Shown here: positions 1 through 11,283 of the stretch, one piece after another
Position numbering within the stretch: the first letter of the stretch is position 1
Layout of the letters: every line of letters starts with the position of its first letter
Assembly (NCBI GenBank): GCA_029215795.1
Contig: JARDYH010000003.1
Coordinates: 262,727,562 to 262,791,561, forward strand
Direction of reading: 5' to 3'
From: Anniella stebbinsi
Lineage: Eukaryota; Chordata; Lepidosauria; Squamata; Anniellidae
Length of the DNA stretch: 64,000 nucleotides
The notes under the pieces: generated by a model
Databases searched by the model: none
What the model was told of the DNA's origin: nothing
What the model saw: only the letters and a program-made list of their open reading frames with translations
Made by a program: the position numbers and the translations under genes

Positions 1-120
1 GATGATTTTTTTCTCTCTCTTTCAAGTTTGCCTTCTGAATGCAACTCAACCTTTTTCAAAGGGCCCTTCCACACGGTCAGAAGACATGTATTTTGAAAGC
101 ATGTATTTCTGCATGCTTAT

Positions 121-690
121 TATTTATTTTATTTGTACTTCACTTTTCTACCAAACAAAATTGGCACTCAAAGCAGCTTACAGAACCAATTAAAATGGAT
201 TAAGACGATACATTAAAATGCAATAAAATGTTACAATTACATAATTTTAAAAATTAAAAACAACACCCAACCAATCAGACCCACTAAAAGCTTTCTTAAA
301 TAAATCAGTCTTTGCCTGCCAACAGAAGGAGGGAACCAAGCAACCCTTCCTTGGGTCAGAAGTTCACAGGCTGGGAGCGGCCACCAAAAAGGCCCTCTTT
401 TGCATTGCTACCAAACATGCCTCTGAAAGTGGTGGTGCAGAAAGAAAGGTTTCTCCCTAAAATCTTAAAACTGGGACAGGCTCGTATGGGAGAAGGCGGT
501 CTTTCAGGTCACCTGGTCCCAAGGCATATAGGGCTTCATAGGTCATAACTGGCACTTTGAATTGTGCCCAGAAACAGGCTGGTAGGCAGTGATGCTCTTG
601 TAACAAGGGAGTCTGGCTGCAGCATTGTAGATTAGCTGAAATTTCTGAACAGAAACTAAGGGCCAACCTCAATGAGATGTGGGCAGGTGG
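121..690 (-). mobile_element. L2-like LINE, 3' end, decayed
   Basis: The minus strand reads as the end of an L2-like LINE. The short peptide TYEALYALGPGDLKDRL (about 530-470) matches the position and style of the better preserved copy near 42.5 kb, which has TYKALHGLGPQYLMERL. The AT-rich 3' tail lies at 121-180 and includes the 'gagtgcc' just before it that these tails often carry. The frame is broken and only the C-terminal part of the reverse-transcriptase protein plus the 3' UTR remains. It is a dead 5'-truncated copy. Class assignment is from family memory, not alignment. Confidence 0.7.
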
Positions 691-762
691 CTTGGTTCGT
701 TTCCCCTCTTGTTCTTCAAAGTATCCAGACCACAGTGCTTAGGAGAGGAGTGGGGGTTAACT

Positions 763-1081
763 TAGGCTGACCAGATAAAATCCAGGTCAGGGCTCATGTA
801 ACTTTAACAGTTGTAGAGAAAAGGGAATTTCAGCCAGTGTCATTTGTATGCAATTAGTTCCTGGTGAAATTCCCTCTTCATCACCACAGTTAAAGTTGCA
901 GGGGCCCTGCCTTCTTTTGTATCTGGTCACTCTAGTATAGTGCCTGCAACTTTAACTGTTGTGATGAAGAGGGAATTTCACAGGAAGTAATTGCATACAA
1001 ATGACACTGGCTGAAATTCCCTTTTCTCTTCAACTGTTAAAGTTACATGAGCCCTGACCTGGATTTTATCTGGTCACCCTA
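763..1081. mobile_element. hAT-type inverted-dimer MITE, copy A
   Basis: It starts TAGGCTGACCAGATAAAATC and ends with the reverse complement of nearly the same sequence. The flanking 8 bp are ggttaact on both sides (755-762 and 1082-1089), an exact 8-bp target-site duplication as made by hAT transposases. The left half (763 to about 935) begins TAGGCTGACC and closes with GGTCACTCTA, so the half is itself a small inverted-repeat element. The right half is an inverted copy of it. There is no coding capacity, so movement would need a transposase from an autonomous hAT element. This copy carries the 'gataaaatccaggtc' terminal type at both ends. Confidence 0.92.
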
Positions 1082-1360
1082 GGTTAACTCTTTGGGAGGA
1101 GCTGGAGCTCAGGGGTGGACAAAATGATCTATCCCAAGAACCTTCTGTTAAAAGGATCAGACAGAAGGTGATGAGGAAATCTTTACCTAAATCCCAAGAG
1201 AGCTGCTGTCAGCCACAGGAGGCAATATCAGGCTCGATGAACAAATAGCCTGCCCTGTGATGCTTCCAGATACGTTTGCTTACAGGTTCTTTCTCCTACC
1301 ATCCCTCTCTTCAGGGGATGGAAGGAGAAAAAGACTCTTCCATCGACTTGGTTTGAAACA

Positions 1361-1495
1361 GGTGAGGAACACCTGGCCCTTGAGATGTTGTTGGACTCTA
1401 ACTTCCATCAGCCCCAGCCAGCATGTCCAATGGGCAGGGATGATGGGCTGTTTAGTCCCAACAACATCTGGAAGGCTAGAGGTTCCCCATCCCTG
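1361..1495. repeat. palindromic interspersed repeat (CCAGCCAGCATG core)
   Basis: The left side (gatgttgttggact) and right side (agtcccaacaacatc) are inverted copies around a centre with ccagccagcatgtccaatgg. Related pieces occur near 32.06, 36.42 and 56.57 kb, so this is an interspersed, probably DNA-transposon-derived, repeat. I see no clear target duplication and leave the superfamily open. Confidence 0.6.
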
Positions 1496-2149
1496 TTTTT
1501 ATAAGGTGCTCGCCTAGTTTTTTTCCTCACCGATTCACCTTTTTTTTTTTTGCTCCTTTGTGTCACAATTTTTATTTGGTGGGTTGTAGACCCAAGGACA
1601 CGGCCTATGTTTTTCTTCTAATTTTACCCTAACTACAGAGTCTTTTATTGTTGAACATTTGATCTAAGAAAGCCCAGATCTGGGCAGCACTGGTATTTCC
1701 CCCCGAGAAGCCTACTGAACCATGGCAAAATCCCTTTAAGTAATGTCCTGGCATTTGTAGGGTTATTCACATTGGATAATAAACCCCCGATGGTCTGCCC
1801 AGTGCCAGATGCCTGGAGTCTACATGTTGCTCTCCAATATGTGCAGTGACTTTTTCTAACGTTTTGAAAGCATTGTAGGGAACCCAGACAAGAAGCATTA
1901 CCTCAGAAACAGCTGCGTAAACTCTCCAGCTGGGTCACTGATCTGTGTGAAGTAAAAAAAAAAATCAAAGCTGCAAGAAGAAGATAAAAGGAGACATTAT
2001 GTCCTCCTCACAGGTCAATGGAAGAGGCTTTCATAGCCTTTCCCATCCCACAGAGCGGCATTTGTTCTTGTACAACTAGAGATAATGCATCCTAAGAACA
2101 CTCATCCTATGGGAGTCCAAACAGAGTTTACATCTATATACCCTGACCT

Positions 2150-2565
2150 TAGGGCCTGCTGCTTATCATTTATTGTGGGGAAATCCCCTGCTCCGACCCT
2201 TAGGTCATCCTTGGAGACCTTCTTCCAGGAAGTTGGGCAGGTGGCTATATGACAGGGCCTTCTCCGCTGTGGCACCCTGTTTAAGGAATGCCCTCTGCAA
2301 GGAGGCTCACCTGGCACCTACGTTGTTATCTTTTTAGCACCAGCCAATGACCTTTCTTTGCTCCTAGGCGTTTTAGAGACCTTATTTTTTCTTTTAGATT
2401 TTTATGGCTGTTCTTATGCATCTCATTATTTACATATTCCTGCGCTATTGGTCACCTTGTATTGTATTTTATTCTTTATTTGTACTGTATTTTATTCTTT
2501 TAACTGTTCGTTAAAATCACCCACCGAACATTTGTCATTGGGAAGTTTAAAAACTTAATAAAGAC
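2150..2565 (+). mobile_element. L2-like LINE, 3' end
   Basis: The stretch 'cagggccttctccgctgtggc' through 'ctcacctggcacctacgttg' parallels the codons for RERAFSVVAPQLWNDLPDEARLAPTLLSF seen near 42.65 kb, here frameshifted. It is followed by an AT-rich UTR rich in 'tgtattttattcttt'. Only the C-terminal end of the LINE protein and the tail are left. Confidence 0.65.
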
Positions 2566-5500
2566 AGAAAGAAACCCCTAAATTTTGTTTTTATATTCAA
2601 GTTAACTCAGGCAAGAGGCAGTCATGGATGCCTGGGCAAGGAGATGGGTTATTGGCTCAAGAACATAAAAAGACCTCTGTTATATCAGATCCAAAGCAGG
2701 GCTCTTCTTATGTTCTCATGTGTATGTCGAAACATGCATAGGATTGCACCATTATTCTCCCCACCCCCTTTAAAGTCAACATATGCTTATTCTAGCTTTC
2801 TTTCCAACTCAAATAAAAATAACCACAGGCAAACAGCTGAAAATTAGCATTGCTGCCTGAACCACGAAGCACCAGCTACCGAACAAAGCCTTAGCTTCAG
2901 TATGAAAATATCCTCTGAGATGCTTACTTGGCACAGATGAGGAGAACTATTTCAACAGCCTACTTACCTAGAAATGCGACTTTCAGATCTCCTAGGTTAC
3001 CGAGCAGCTGTAGGGGAACTAATTGGCCAATCAACCCGCGGCAAGGCAAGAGCCATGAAGGAGTCTGGAACACAAGCAATTAAGGAAGATGAGATTTGCC
3101 GTGAGTGCCACGTGAAAAATTGGTCTCTTCTGACTCTCAGAAAGGATAGAAACCATCCTCATAAGCTAATAAAGGTAGACACGTCTTGCAGCTCACCTCC
3201 TGTTGAAGGGACCATAGCGAAAAGGGCACATCGTGAATCAGTCTTTGGACAATGATTTTACCCATTAACATTACCACTGGGAAGACTTAGCTGGATAGGT
3301 TTACATGACGAGCCCAGGCGTCAGTCAGTTGATCACAATACTGGAGGCTTGGAGAGCGTTTTCTTCCCAGTCTGACACTATTTACGTGAAAATGGGGAGC
3401 GCTGATAGCGTTTCCCTGTAGACCAAAACAGACATTACTTTAAATCTGTGTTTAGCAGCTATGTGTTGTGTTCATTTTTTACTTTAGATTCGTTGCAGGT
3501 GCTCCAATTTGGATCTTAAATGCTCCCCTACACCTCCCCATCGCCACACACTAGAGTCCAGATCCAAATGGGGGGTGTACCTACTCGGGGGGGGGGGGAG
3601 AGAAAGAAGTGTAGCTGTCTGTTCTGTCCCTGTCTTGGACCATCTGCTTCGGCCAACACAGCTTACTGGGTGGGTGGGGTGGGTGTGACGAGGACGGATG
3701 ACTCTTCCTCTTCTTGTATTCTAGGGTGGCTTCTTTACAGAGCGTAGTCCTCTATTTGAAGGGCTGTCAAGTCCATGTCTGGTTTAAAAATAAAGAAACG
3801 TAAGACGGGAGAGCAGCAGGGGCCTTGAAGATGCCCATCAACAGTCAGCACCTGGACAGCAAACTGGGTAGGCAGGCAAGTCACTGGTTTTGTATTTTTA
3901 TTTATAGAAATTATTTTGAAGCAGTTATCCCCATATGCAAATGTTATGCAAATCTCTGTCCTATTTTGTCTTCTTTTTTGTGTTGATCTTCTTCTTCTTC
4001 TTCTGATAGTTTGCACATGGCTACCCTACTGCATTCTGCAGAAATCTAGGGGATGTCTCTACAACAACGCATGGCAGTTGCCCCCCCCAAAACCCAGCAG
4101 CATCACTGCTGTGGGGCAGGAATACTAAATTTAGATGGTAGGAAGGAGCGTGGGCTATCCGGCAGCCATCCTGCTTGTCAGGCCTGCCCCCTGCCGAGTG
4201 CCCTGCGTTCCTAGTTGTTGCCAGGAATTGTCCCTAGGAACGCCCCTGAACCAAAGCCACCAGAGACAGATGGGAGAAACAACGTGGTGGCAACAGAGCA
4301 AACGGAAAAGTCACAGTAAAAGGACACCACGAGAAAGTGCAGTTTCAAAGGTCAAACCCCAATGTGGCTGCAAGTTGGTGGCTGCATTACATAAACAACG
4401 TGGCACTACTGCGCAGCCACTATAGAGTATATAGGGGATATAGATTGTGCTAAGGCATGCACAGCTTGCAGAGTTGCAAGCTAGAGAATTGTCTTATACC
4501 TTTACATTTCCTTAAATGGCAGGAGACACGGCAGCCGCTGCCTGCTCTATACTTGGCCATGAAGTCCATTCCATCCCTGACCAGCTGTAATTGATCAGGT
4601 GTGCCACAACAGGTGTGCCACAACAGACTCTTAATGCAGTTTCATAAAAGTTGCAAAAAATGCACATTTCGGCCTCTTATCACAATATTTGTGGTGTGTG
4701 TGAAACACCATTGAGTAAAGACAGAATAAAGGAATCAAAGGAATTCTCACCCATGTAGGCTTTGCATTCACATGACCTTCTTTAAGGATAAACCTGGGTT
4801 CTCTGCACCCAGGTGGATGCTTTGCACACCTACACAACATCCACCCGAACATGGGTTTACACAGTGGTGTGCAACTGGTGTCAGCACAGCAATCCATGTT
4901 GCTGATGGCAATGCGCAATTGGCCCTGGCCTTTTTGGGGGCCCGTTCTGTGCTACGAAATTTGCAACTACAGTTTGGCAGCGCAGCAGCAGCTGACAGAT
5001 GCATTTCCCCTTTAAAACAAGGTGCTTGGGGAACAGGGTGTGATTTTAATCTTAAAACAATTTAAAGCGAGACACACTTTACACTCTAAAGTGACAGAAG
5101 CCATTTCTGCCCCCAAGGTGCTCATCCTAAACTGGAGCAGCTGGCTCTGATAGCCCAGCTTTGATGCTTTCCTGGTCTTAACGGCTAGAGGGAAAGAAAG
5201 CATGACACACAATGTACACCTGTAGAAACTTTCCCTCTGCCCCATAAAACCAGGGGGATGTCTATATGCAAGGAAAGCCCTGAGGCAGGGGCACAGGGGC
5301 ACTCCATCGATTATAAGATGCAGCAGCCACCGTGCACCCACCCTGGGGCTTTCCCATGAAGCTGCATCTTAAAAAAATTGGGAACTTACCCTGATTTTCA
5401 CTACAGAGCAAGGTGTGTATGGCACATCCGCTGTCTATCCTCATTCCAGAGTTGTGGCAGAGTCACGGCTAGGCAGAAAGCAGGGAGTAGGCCTGGCCAC

Positions 5501-5599
5501 CAGAAACCCCAGGCTAACAGCTTCATCGGGATTAGCCGCAGCAATGCAGCAATGCAGCAAAAGCATGGGGTTTTGCTTATTACAGCAGCAACCCCCTGC
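2566..5599. other. gene-free block without recognised repeats
   Basis: I see no coding exon, no long terminal repeat and no copy of the window's main repeat families here. Contents of note are a G tract near 3,585-3,599, a (CTT)n run at about 3,984-4,004, and a short tandem duplication of 'aggtgtgccacaaca' near 4,600-4,625. Short open frames here have no recognisable domains. Confidence 0.5.
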
Positions 5600-5919
5600 T
5601 AGGGTGACCAGATAAAATCCAGATCAAGGCTCATGTAACTTTAACAGTTGAAAAGAAAAGGGAATTTCAGCCAGTGTCATTTGTATGTAATTAGTTCCTG
5701 ATGATATCCCCTCTTCATCACAACAGTTAAAGTTGCAGGGGCCCTGCCGTCTTTTGTATATGGTCACTCTAGTATAGTGCCTGCAACTTTAACTGTTGTG
5801 ATGAAGAGGGAATTTCACCAGGAACTAATTGCATACAAATGACACTGGCTGAAATTCCCTTTTCTCTACAACTGTTAAAGTTACATGAGCCCTGACCTGG
5901 ATTTTATCTGGTCACCCTA
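5600..5919. mobile_element. hAT-type inverted-dimer MITE, copy B
   Basis: Ends are TAGGGTGACCAGATAAAATC and its inverse. Flanks are ccccctgc (5592-5599) and cccactgc (5920-5927), a 7/8 match. The centre lies in the same orientation as in copy A (gtatctgg-type end sequence then ctagtatagtgcctgc). Both termini are of the 'aaaatccag' type. Confidence 0.9.
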
Positions 5920-5980
5920 CCCACTGCTCTATAGGCAGCCTGCAGGAAAGAGCATGCACACAATTGACTTGGTAATGCTT

Positions 5981-5995
5981 CCCCCCCCCCCCCAT
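5981..5995. repeat. poly-C tract
   Basis: An uninterrupted run of about 13 C follows 'atgcttcc'. Such tracts recur through the window and are likely length-variable. Confidence 0.8.
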
Positions 5996-6610
5996 AGGAA
6001 AAGGAAACATAGCCAGCCAGGCCATCCCCATTTTAAAGTGTTGTGAAAGTGTGGCACCAGGACGAGGTAAATGATTGTAGGTGGGAGAAAGGACAAGGTT
6101 AGATAGCCTAGAATACTTCTTGTGGGTGCAGTGGGGAGACCCAGAGTTTGTGAACATGGTGAGGACCCAGATAACAGCCCTCTAATTTCTCAAGGCCTTT
6201 AGGCTTTTGTGGCCAGCATATGTTTAAGAGAGATGGGAATATGGTTTAGGAAAACAAGCTGGGTACATTTTCCTCACTGGAGGAAAAGGAGAGCATTGCT
6301 CTAGTGCTATGTAAAAATATATTTTTTCTTTATTTTATCTTATCTTCTAGATGCTTGATGCATTTTGGTTACAAACCTTTGTCTGGGACTGAAAAAGAAA
6401 AAAAAAGGAGGTCTCTGCAGCCCCTGGAAAGGCTACCATAGACATCGTTAGTTTTATCACAGTCAATTGGAGATGTGATTGGACATCAGAGATTTTCAGC
6501 AGTGGAATCTTTTTACTTCCTATTGGAAATAAGAGATTTTTCCTGTCTGGGGAGAAGTTAAAAGCCAGATGGAGATACCCCCTGTAGGCCATATCTGACC
6601 CATGGCCCAG

Positions 6611-6930
6611 TAGGGTGACCATATGGAAAGGAGGACAGGGCTCCTGTAACTTTAACGGCTGTATTGAAAAGGGAATTTCAGCAGGAGCCATTTGTATGCA
6701 TGTAGCACCTGGTGAAATTCCCTCTTCACCACAATGGTTAAAGCTGCAGGAGCCCTGTCCTCTTAACCAGATGCAAAAGATGGCAGGGCTCCTACAGCTT
6801 TAACTGCTGTGATGGAGAGGGAATTTCTCCAGGTGCTGCATGCATACAAATGACACCTTCTGAAATCCCTTTTTCTATACAACTGTTGAAGATACAGGAG
6901 CCCTGTCCTCCTTTCCATATGGTCACCCTA
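6611..6930. mobile_element. hAT-type inverted-dimer MITE, copy C
   Basis: Ends are TAGGGTGACCATATGGAAAG and its inverse. The arms carry 'gcatgtagcacctggtg', marking the second arm subfamily (catgcagcacctgg rather than caattagttcctgg). The left (tggcccag) and right (gatggctg) 8-bp flanks do not match, so this is an older copy or one with altered flanks. Confidence 0.82.
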
Positions 6931-7309
6931 GATGGCTGGAGGTCTCCCACCCCTGGCTTAATGAGTCACATGTTGTGTAGGCCAGCTCATTTGCTCCTTT
7001 GAACTCTTTGTTCTTTCTTCTTTTTTGGCCTAAGTGCACTTATGACACCACCCTCCTTTTTATCAGGATCCCAGCTATTCAGAGCCCTCATTCTTGGCAA
7101 AACTGATATTTTTAAAAGTCAGCTTTATTTTTTTGATTAGTCAATATCAGCACTTAAAAGTGGTTCAGCTGAGCCTCAGCTCTGGGGCTCAAAGCACTGG
7201 TTGACTGGAATGATATGCACATATAAATTGGAACATTTTCTGAAAGAAAGATACCTACTGAAGGAGGAGGCCAGGTTACAAAATGTTTCATGCAGGACTC
7301 AACGTTGAA

Positions 7310-7600
7310 ACTGGGAGCAGCACTGTTTCCTTGAGCCCATTATGGACACGGAATAACGGGCTCAAGTTACAGGAAGCCAGATTCCGGCTGGACATCAAGA
7401 AAACTTCCTGACTGTTAGAGCAGTACGACAATGGAATCAATGACCTAGGGAGGTCGTGGGTTCTCCCACACTAGAGGCCTTCAAGAGGCAGCTGGACAAC
7501 CATCTGTCAGGGATGCTTTAAGGGGGATCCCTGCATTGAGTAGGAGGTTGGACTCGATGGCCTTATAGGCCCCTTCCAACTCCTATTCTAGGATTCCTAG
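7310..7600 (+). mobile_element. CR1 LINE 3' end
   Basis: The segment runs through 'gctggacatcaagaaaact', 'gaggccttcaagaggcagc' and 'ggttggactcgatggcctta', ending in 'ccttccaactc...attctaggattc'. That is the classic amniote CR1 3' end, whose tail is an ATTCTATG-type repeat. Only the extreme 3' part is present, as expected for 5'-truncated CR1 copies. Confidence 0.88.
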
Positions 7601-7860
7601 TGGTTGTGCCGGGATACAGCTCTGTAAGACAGGTTAAATAAGAAAGTGTCCTTGACCTTGGACCGAATGTCTTTCCTTTGCCAATGAAAAAATGGTTCCA
7701 GGATACCAGATAGATTGGATTTAAGGAGTTTTAGATCAAAGGGCAGTTGATCTCCACAAACTCTCATTTTACAGTTTAAAAGGTCAGGTGCCAAAAGTGG
7801 ATTCTCTTTGCGATGGCTCTTTGGGTAGTTTGAGAGAGAACTCAATGCTGTGATCAATGG

Positions 7861-8011
7861 AGGCTGGTGGCTCTGATGTCAGTGAGGTGGTCAATCCGCA
7901 CCGGGTTTCAGTCAGAATGAGTCAGAACTCTAAAGGAGCTACCCACGGTGCATAAGTTCCTTTAAAGTTCTGACTGATTCACTGCTCCACTGACATCGGA
8001 ACCACCAACCT
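7861..8011. mobile_element. palindromic MITE, 151 bp
   Basis: The left end aggctggtggctctgatgtc pairs with the right end gacatcggaaccaccaacct. A direct 7-bp repeat tcaatgg sits immediately outside both ends (7854-7860 and 8012-8018). The interior contains inverted copies of 'tcagaactctaaaggagct'. Related pieces are at about 15.09 and 61.65 kb. The 7-8 bp duplication suggests a hAT-like transposase, but the ends differ from the TAGGGTGACCA family. Confidence 0.78.
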
Positions 8012-8270
8012 TCAATGGGTGTGATGGATCCTGAACCTCAAACATGCCAAAAAGAGATCCTGCCTATGAGTTGAGCCTTCATCCTATTCTAGCAAAATGA
8101 GAAAGCTATGGGAGCCTAGCTATCCAAACCAGCAGGGAAGCTTCCTAACCACAATTGGTCGGAGGATCACAATAGGTGAAATTCCCCAGGCCTTATCAGA
8201 AAATCCTGGGTTTGGCTTTCAGAGTGGTCTGACAATCTAGGGAACTTTGTTCTTGCTGTTGGCTATTTAA

Positions 8271-8371
8271 GGCATAATCCTATGCATGGTTTGCCAGAAA
8301 AAAAGTCGCACAATGGCTGGAGACTGCTGGGACCTGTAGGACTTTTTTTTTGGTCTAAACATGCATAGGAT
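8271..8371. mobile_element. PIF/Harbinger-like palindromic MITE
   Basis: The left end 'ggcataatcctatgcatgg' follows TAA and is mirrored by 'aaacatgcatagga' at about 8,357-8,371. It matches the better copy at 49,463-49,582. The right terminus is lost because the sequence runs straight into the module at 8,372-8,512. Confidence 0.65.
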
Positions 8372-8512
8372 GATGAAAGGACACAAAGGACACAACGCTT
8401 TCCCATGCCAAAAAGGACATGCATGCCAGAATTCTCCAGACCAGGACTTACCCAAGACATTTTGATGCCTGAGCCAAAGAACAAAATGGTGCCCCCTCTC
8501 ATTCCATGCACC
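8372..8512. repeat. interspersed repeat shared with 30.77-30.99 kb
   Basis: The strings gatgatgaaa-g-acaca, tttcccatgcca, 'acccaagacattttg' and 'caaaatggtgccccctc' recur in the same order near 30,770-30,995, with a decayed trace near 46,810-46,880. Identity is high enough to see by eye. No open frame is kept in common and the class is unknown. Confidence 0.7.
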
Positions 8513-8514
8513 CT

Positions 8515-8955
8515 TATTTATTCAGTTAATTTATATCCTGCCTTTCCGCAACAGCATCAAAAGAGTGCTCAAGGTGGCTAGCCATGAAATACAGATTGAA
8601 AAAATCTTGATTAAAACATAACTTAAAACAAAAAATAAAAATGCGCACAAGAAATAAACAGCACCTAACTAATTAAAAAACAACAACTCTTCAGCAAGAG
8701 ACAAGCTTGTATGCCAAAGATCTGCCTAAATAAAACACCTTTGCCTGCTGGCAAAAGAACAAGATAGAGGTAGCCAACCTGGCCTCCCCCAGCAGGGATT
8801 TCCAGAGCTTGGGAGCAACCACCAAAAAGGTCCTCTCTTGTGTCTTCATCAAATGTACCGCTGATGGCAGTGGGACCAAGTGAAGGGTTTCCTCTGAAGT
8901 TCTTTAAACATGGATCTTTAAACATAAGCAGGCTCATATGGGAGAAGTCTATGCA
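8515..8955 (-). mobile_element. L2-like LINE, 3' end
   Basis: On the minus strand the peptide TFLVVAPKLWKSLLGEARLA aligns in order with FSVVAPQLWNDLPDEARLA of the 42.65 kb copy. The AT-rich 3' tail is at 8,515-8,680 on this strand. The copy is frameshifted and 5'-truncated. Confidence 0.75.
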
Positions 8956-9004
8956 TTGTCTTTGCCTTGCCCACAAACTGTCAGGCCAGGGTCTGACACT
9001 AGTG

Positions 9005-9198
9005 GCCAGATCTACACCAAGTAGGATACAGCACTACGAAAGCAGTATAAAAGCGGTATATAAAAGGCAGGAGCCACACTACTGCTTTACAGCAGTACTG
9101 AAGTGCACTGACAACTGTTGGGGACCATAAGACACATACCATATACTGCTTTCATACTGCTTTCATAGTGCTATATCCTGCTTGGTGTGGACCTGGCC
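9005..9198. mobile_element. palindromic MITE, GGCCAGATCTACAC family
   Basis: The left end ggccagatctacaccaagta and the right end tgcttggtgtggacctggcc are inverted copies. Inside, 'agcactacgaaagcagtat' is mirrored by 'atactgctttcatagtgct'. Other members or pieces are at 21.94, 39.85 and 63.48 kb, and a longer relative at 12.44 kb. I could not find a matching target duplication. Superfamily is undecided; hAT is possible. Confidence 0.8.
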
Positions 9199-10287
9199 AC
9201 TGCTTGCAGTTTGTAGCAGTGAAGTCCTAACGGGCTGTGGCACGGAATCATTCTGAATGCGTAGCTCATGTCTTGGCCTTTTTGTCTTGGGGGCAGCGAG
9301 AGGGGAAATGCCACCCTGGGAAATCAAAATAAAAAAATAATAACAATCCAAACCTGAGACAATTTTCTATTTCTCAGAAGACTGGCTAAAGGTCAAGTCT
9401 GAGGAACTCTATTCCAGACCGAATGAGCCCCTTTCCTCCTAATTTTGACAAAGGGGTTGTGGGGTTGGGTTGGGGGGTGGGTAGAATTGTCTGAAGGAAT
9501 AAAAAAGAAGCTTCCTTCCCTGCTTAGGGCTGCAGCTGTTCCTTGAATGACAAGCGCTGGCTGTTCTGTGAACCACTGGCCAGAGACGGTGCACAAATAC
9601 AGAGAAGCACAGAGGCTGCCTGGCGCCGGCAGGCCCATTCCTCTCTCCGCATGCGTGCCCTCTTCTTTTCCAGTCTGCATCTTGGCAACGGGTTAAAGAG
9701 AGGAGAAGAGGTGAGGTGTGGCTTCCTCCCCTTGTGGAAAATCATGCCTCTCCCATTGTAAGGGCTTTGGGTGCATAAAAGCGGCCAGGGGATTGTTGTG
9801 TTTTGTTTTGGAAAGAAGCTGGTCTGTCTGCAGGCATGCAGGCCGGGTTCCATCCTGGGTGGAGACCTGGAACCCAAGAGAAACTGAAGGGAGCCAGCCA
9901 GAAGCGGGGGCGGATATTTTGTCCCCGAGCAAAATCCCACCCTCAGATACTGCAGACATAGTCAAAGTCCTCACGATGCTCCGTTCAGTTCTTGACCCAC
10001 CCTAATTTTGAGATACGGTGTTTGTTACATCCACAGATTTTCCCCATAAAGATATTTAAATAAACTCCAAAAACTCTGAGTTATTCCTTGTGTCCTTGCC
10101 AACATCAGCTGCAACATACCCTTGGCTCTGCAAAATCCAAGAAGTCAACAGGATCCTTCTCATTAACTCCCCCCCAAAAAAACACATTCATTAGCACTGC
10201 CGCTCTCCAATTACAACTCACATTTAAGTTCTCAAGAGCTGCCTAATGCCAAGTTGGAACACTGATCAACCTAATATGATGCTATCA

Positions 10288-10640
10288 ATAAGGGTGGTTC
10301 CAGACAATGCTTTTATCGGGCAATCGTCCTGCCTCATTCACAGAATTCATGGAAGGTTACAAAGAACCAGTTCACATATAATGCCAATTTGTGGGTTATT
10401 TAACCCACACTATGGCGGGGGTGAGCAGGACCAAGCTATCAAAGTACATCTGGTGCACTCCTCATTCTGCTTTCTACTAACAACCTATAATTGCCCCATT
10501 TATAGGTTAGCACACTGTCTGAACACAGACACTCTGGGATGTTTAGGTTAACACAACAAGCCATGGGTTAACTCTGGGTTGTGTAAGCCCTACACAACCC
10601 AGAGTGTCTGGGTTCAACATCAAACTAACAACCCATGAAC
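10288..10640. repeat. candidate TIR-type repeat rich in GGGTTGTG/AACCCA
   Basis: It contains internal inverted pieces such as 'cactctggg...gggttgtgtaa' against 'ttgtgt...cccagagtg'. Similar AACCCA/TGGGTT-rich palindromic blocks occur near 23.87, 47.06 and 53.2 kb. The boundaries are approximate and no duplication is seen. Confidence 0.4.
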
Positions 10641-10661
10641 AGGCGGTTGTAGGTTGAAAAT

Positions 10662-11003
10662 GGCAATACCATCATATACTGTTATAAAATAGTAGTGTAG
10701 ATCCTGCCTTGGTTTATACATTTAGCAGCAAGGTATATAGAGATGAGGAGTCAAGTGATGTGTGTGCGTGTGTCAATTGCCCCTGAAGGTTGAGTGTGCA
10801 ATACAAGATTAGCACCACTACTGCATCAGTTGCAGTGGAGGAATATACCATTAATCACATCCAATACAGAGGTGCATCCATTCTACTGCAAGGGAAGTGT
10901 GTAGACTTTAGAGTATTGAGCTTTTCTCCACGATGCGGTCAATCTGCTGTATTTGCTTTTTGGTTTTGTCACAGAATTGAGATCTGAGCGCTACATAAAG
11001 AGT
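10662..11003 (-). repeat. element copy inverted relative to 12.57-12.91 kb
   Basis: From 'ggcaatacc' through 'gagtgttt' this segment is the reverse complement of about 12,575-12,908, with long near-identical stretches around the B1-like text 'ggaatataccattaatcac'. Each copy shows a small shared open frame, but the frames carry frameshift or indel differences and show no domain. The 12.44 kb copy is longer and has terminal inverted repeats, so this is a truncated member. Confidence 0.82.
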
Positions 11004-11283
11004 GTTTTTATATCTAATTATAAAATGTGTGTGTGTATATATACACACACTCACTCACACACACACTGTTACTCTCTGGCAGATTTTGTGCCATATGGCA
11101 ACAACTATGCCTTATGAAAGGATCCTGTCCACCCTTGTTACTCTGTATTCCTGCTATAAGAGGCTTCTCTCACATAAAGCAAAATAGCTGGATTATTTTT
11201 CTCATGCAATGCATCACATCCTGAAGAAGGTAAGACTCTATTCAATCCCCTGCCCCGCCCTGCTTCCATATTTGCCAGCCGTA

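Noticed and set aside
763..1081. A Tc1/mariner MITE with TA target
   Set aside because: TA is present at both ends of every copy, which first suggested a TA target. The bases outside it form 8-bp direct repeats in most copies, so TA is the first part of the terminus and the class is hAT.
5600..5919. CRISPR-like spaced repeats
   Set aside because: The repeated arms are inverted halves of a transposon palindrome and the flanks show an 8-bp duplication. There are no regular spacers and the genome is vertebrate.
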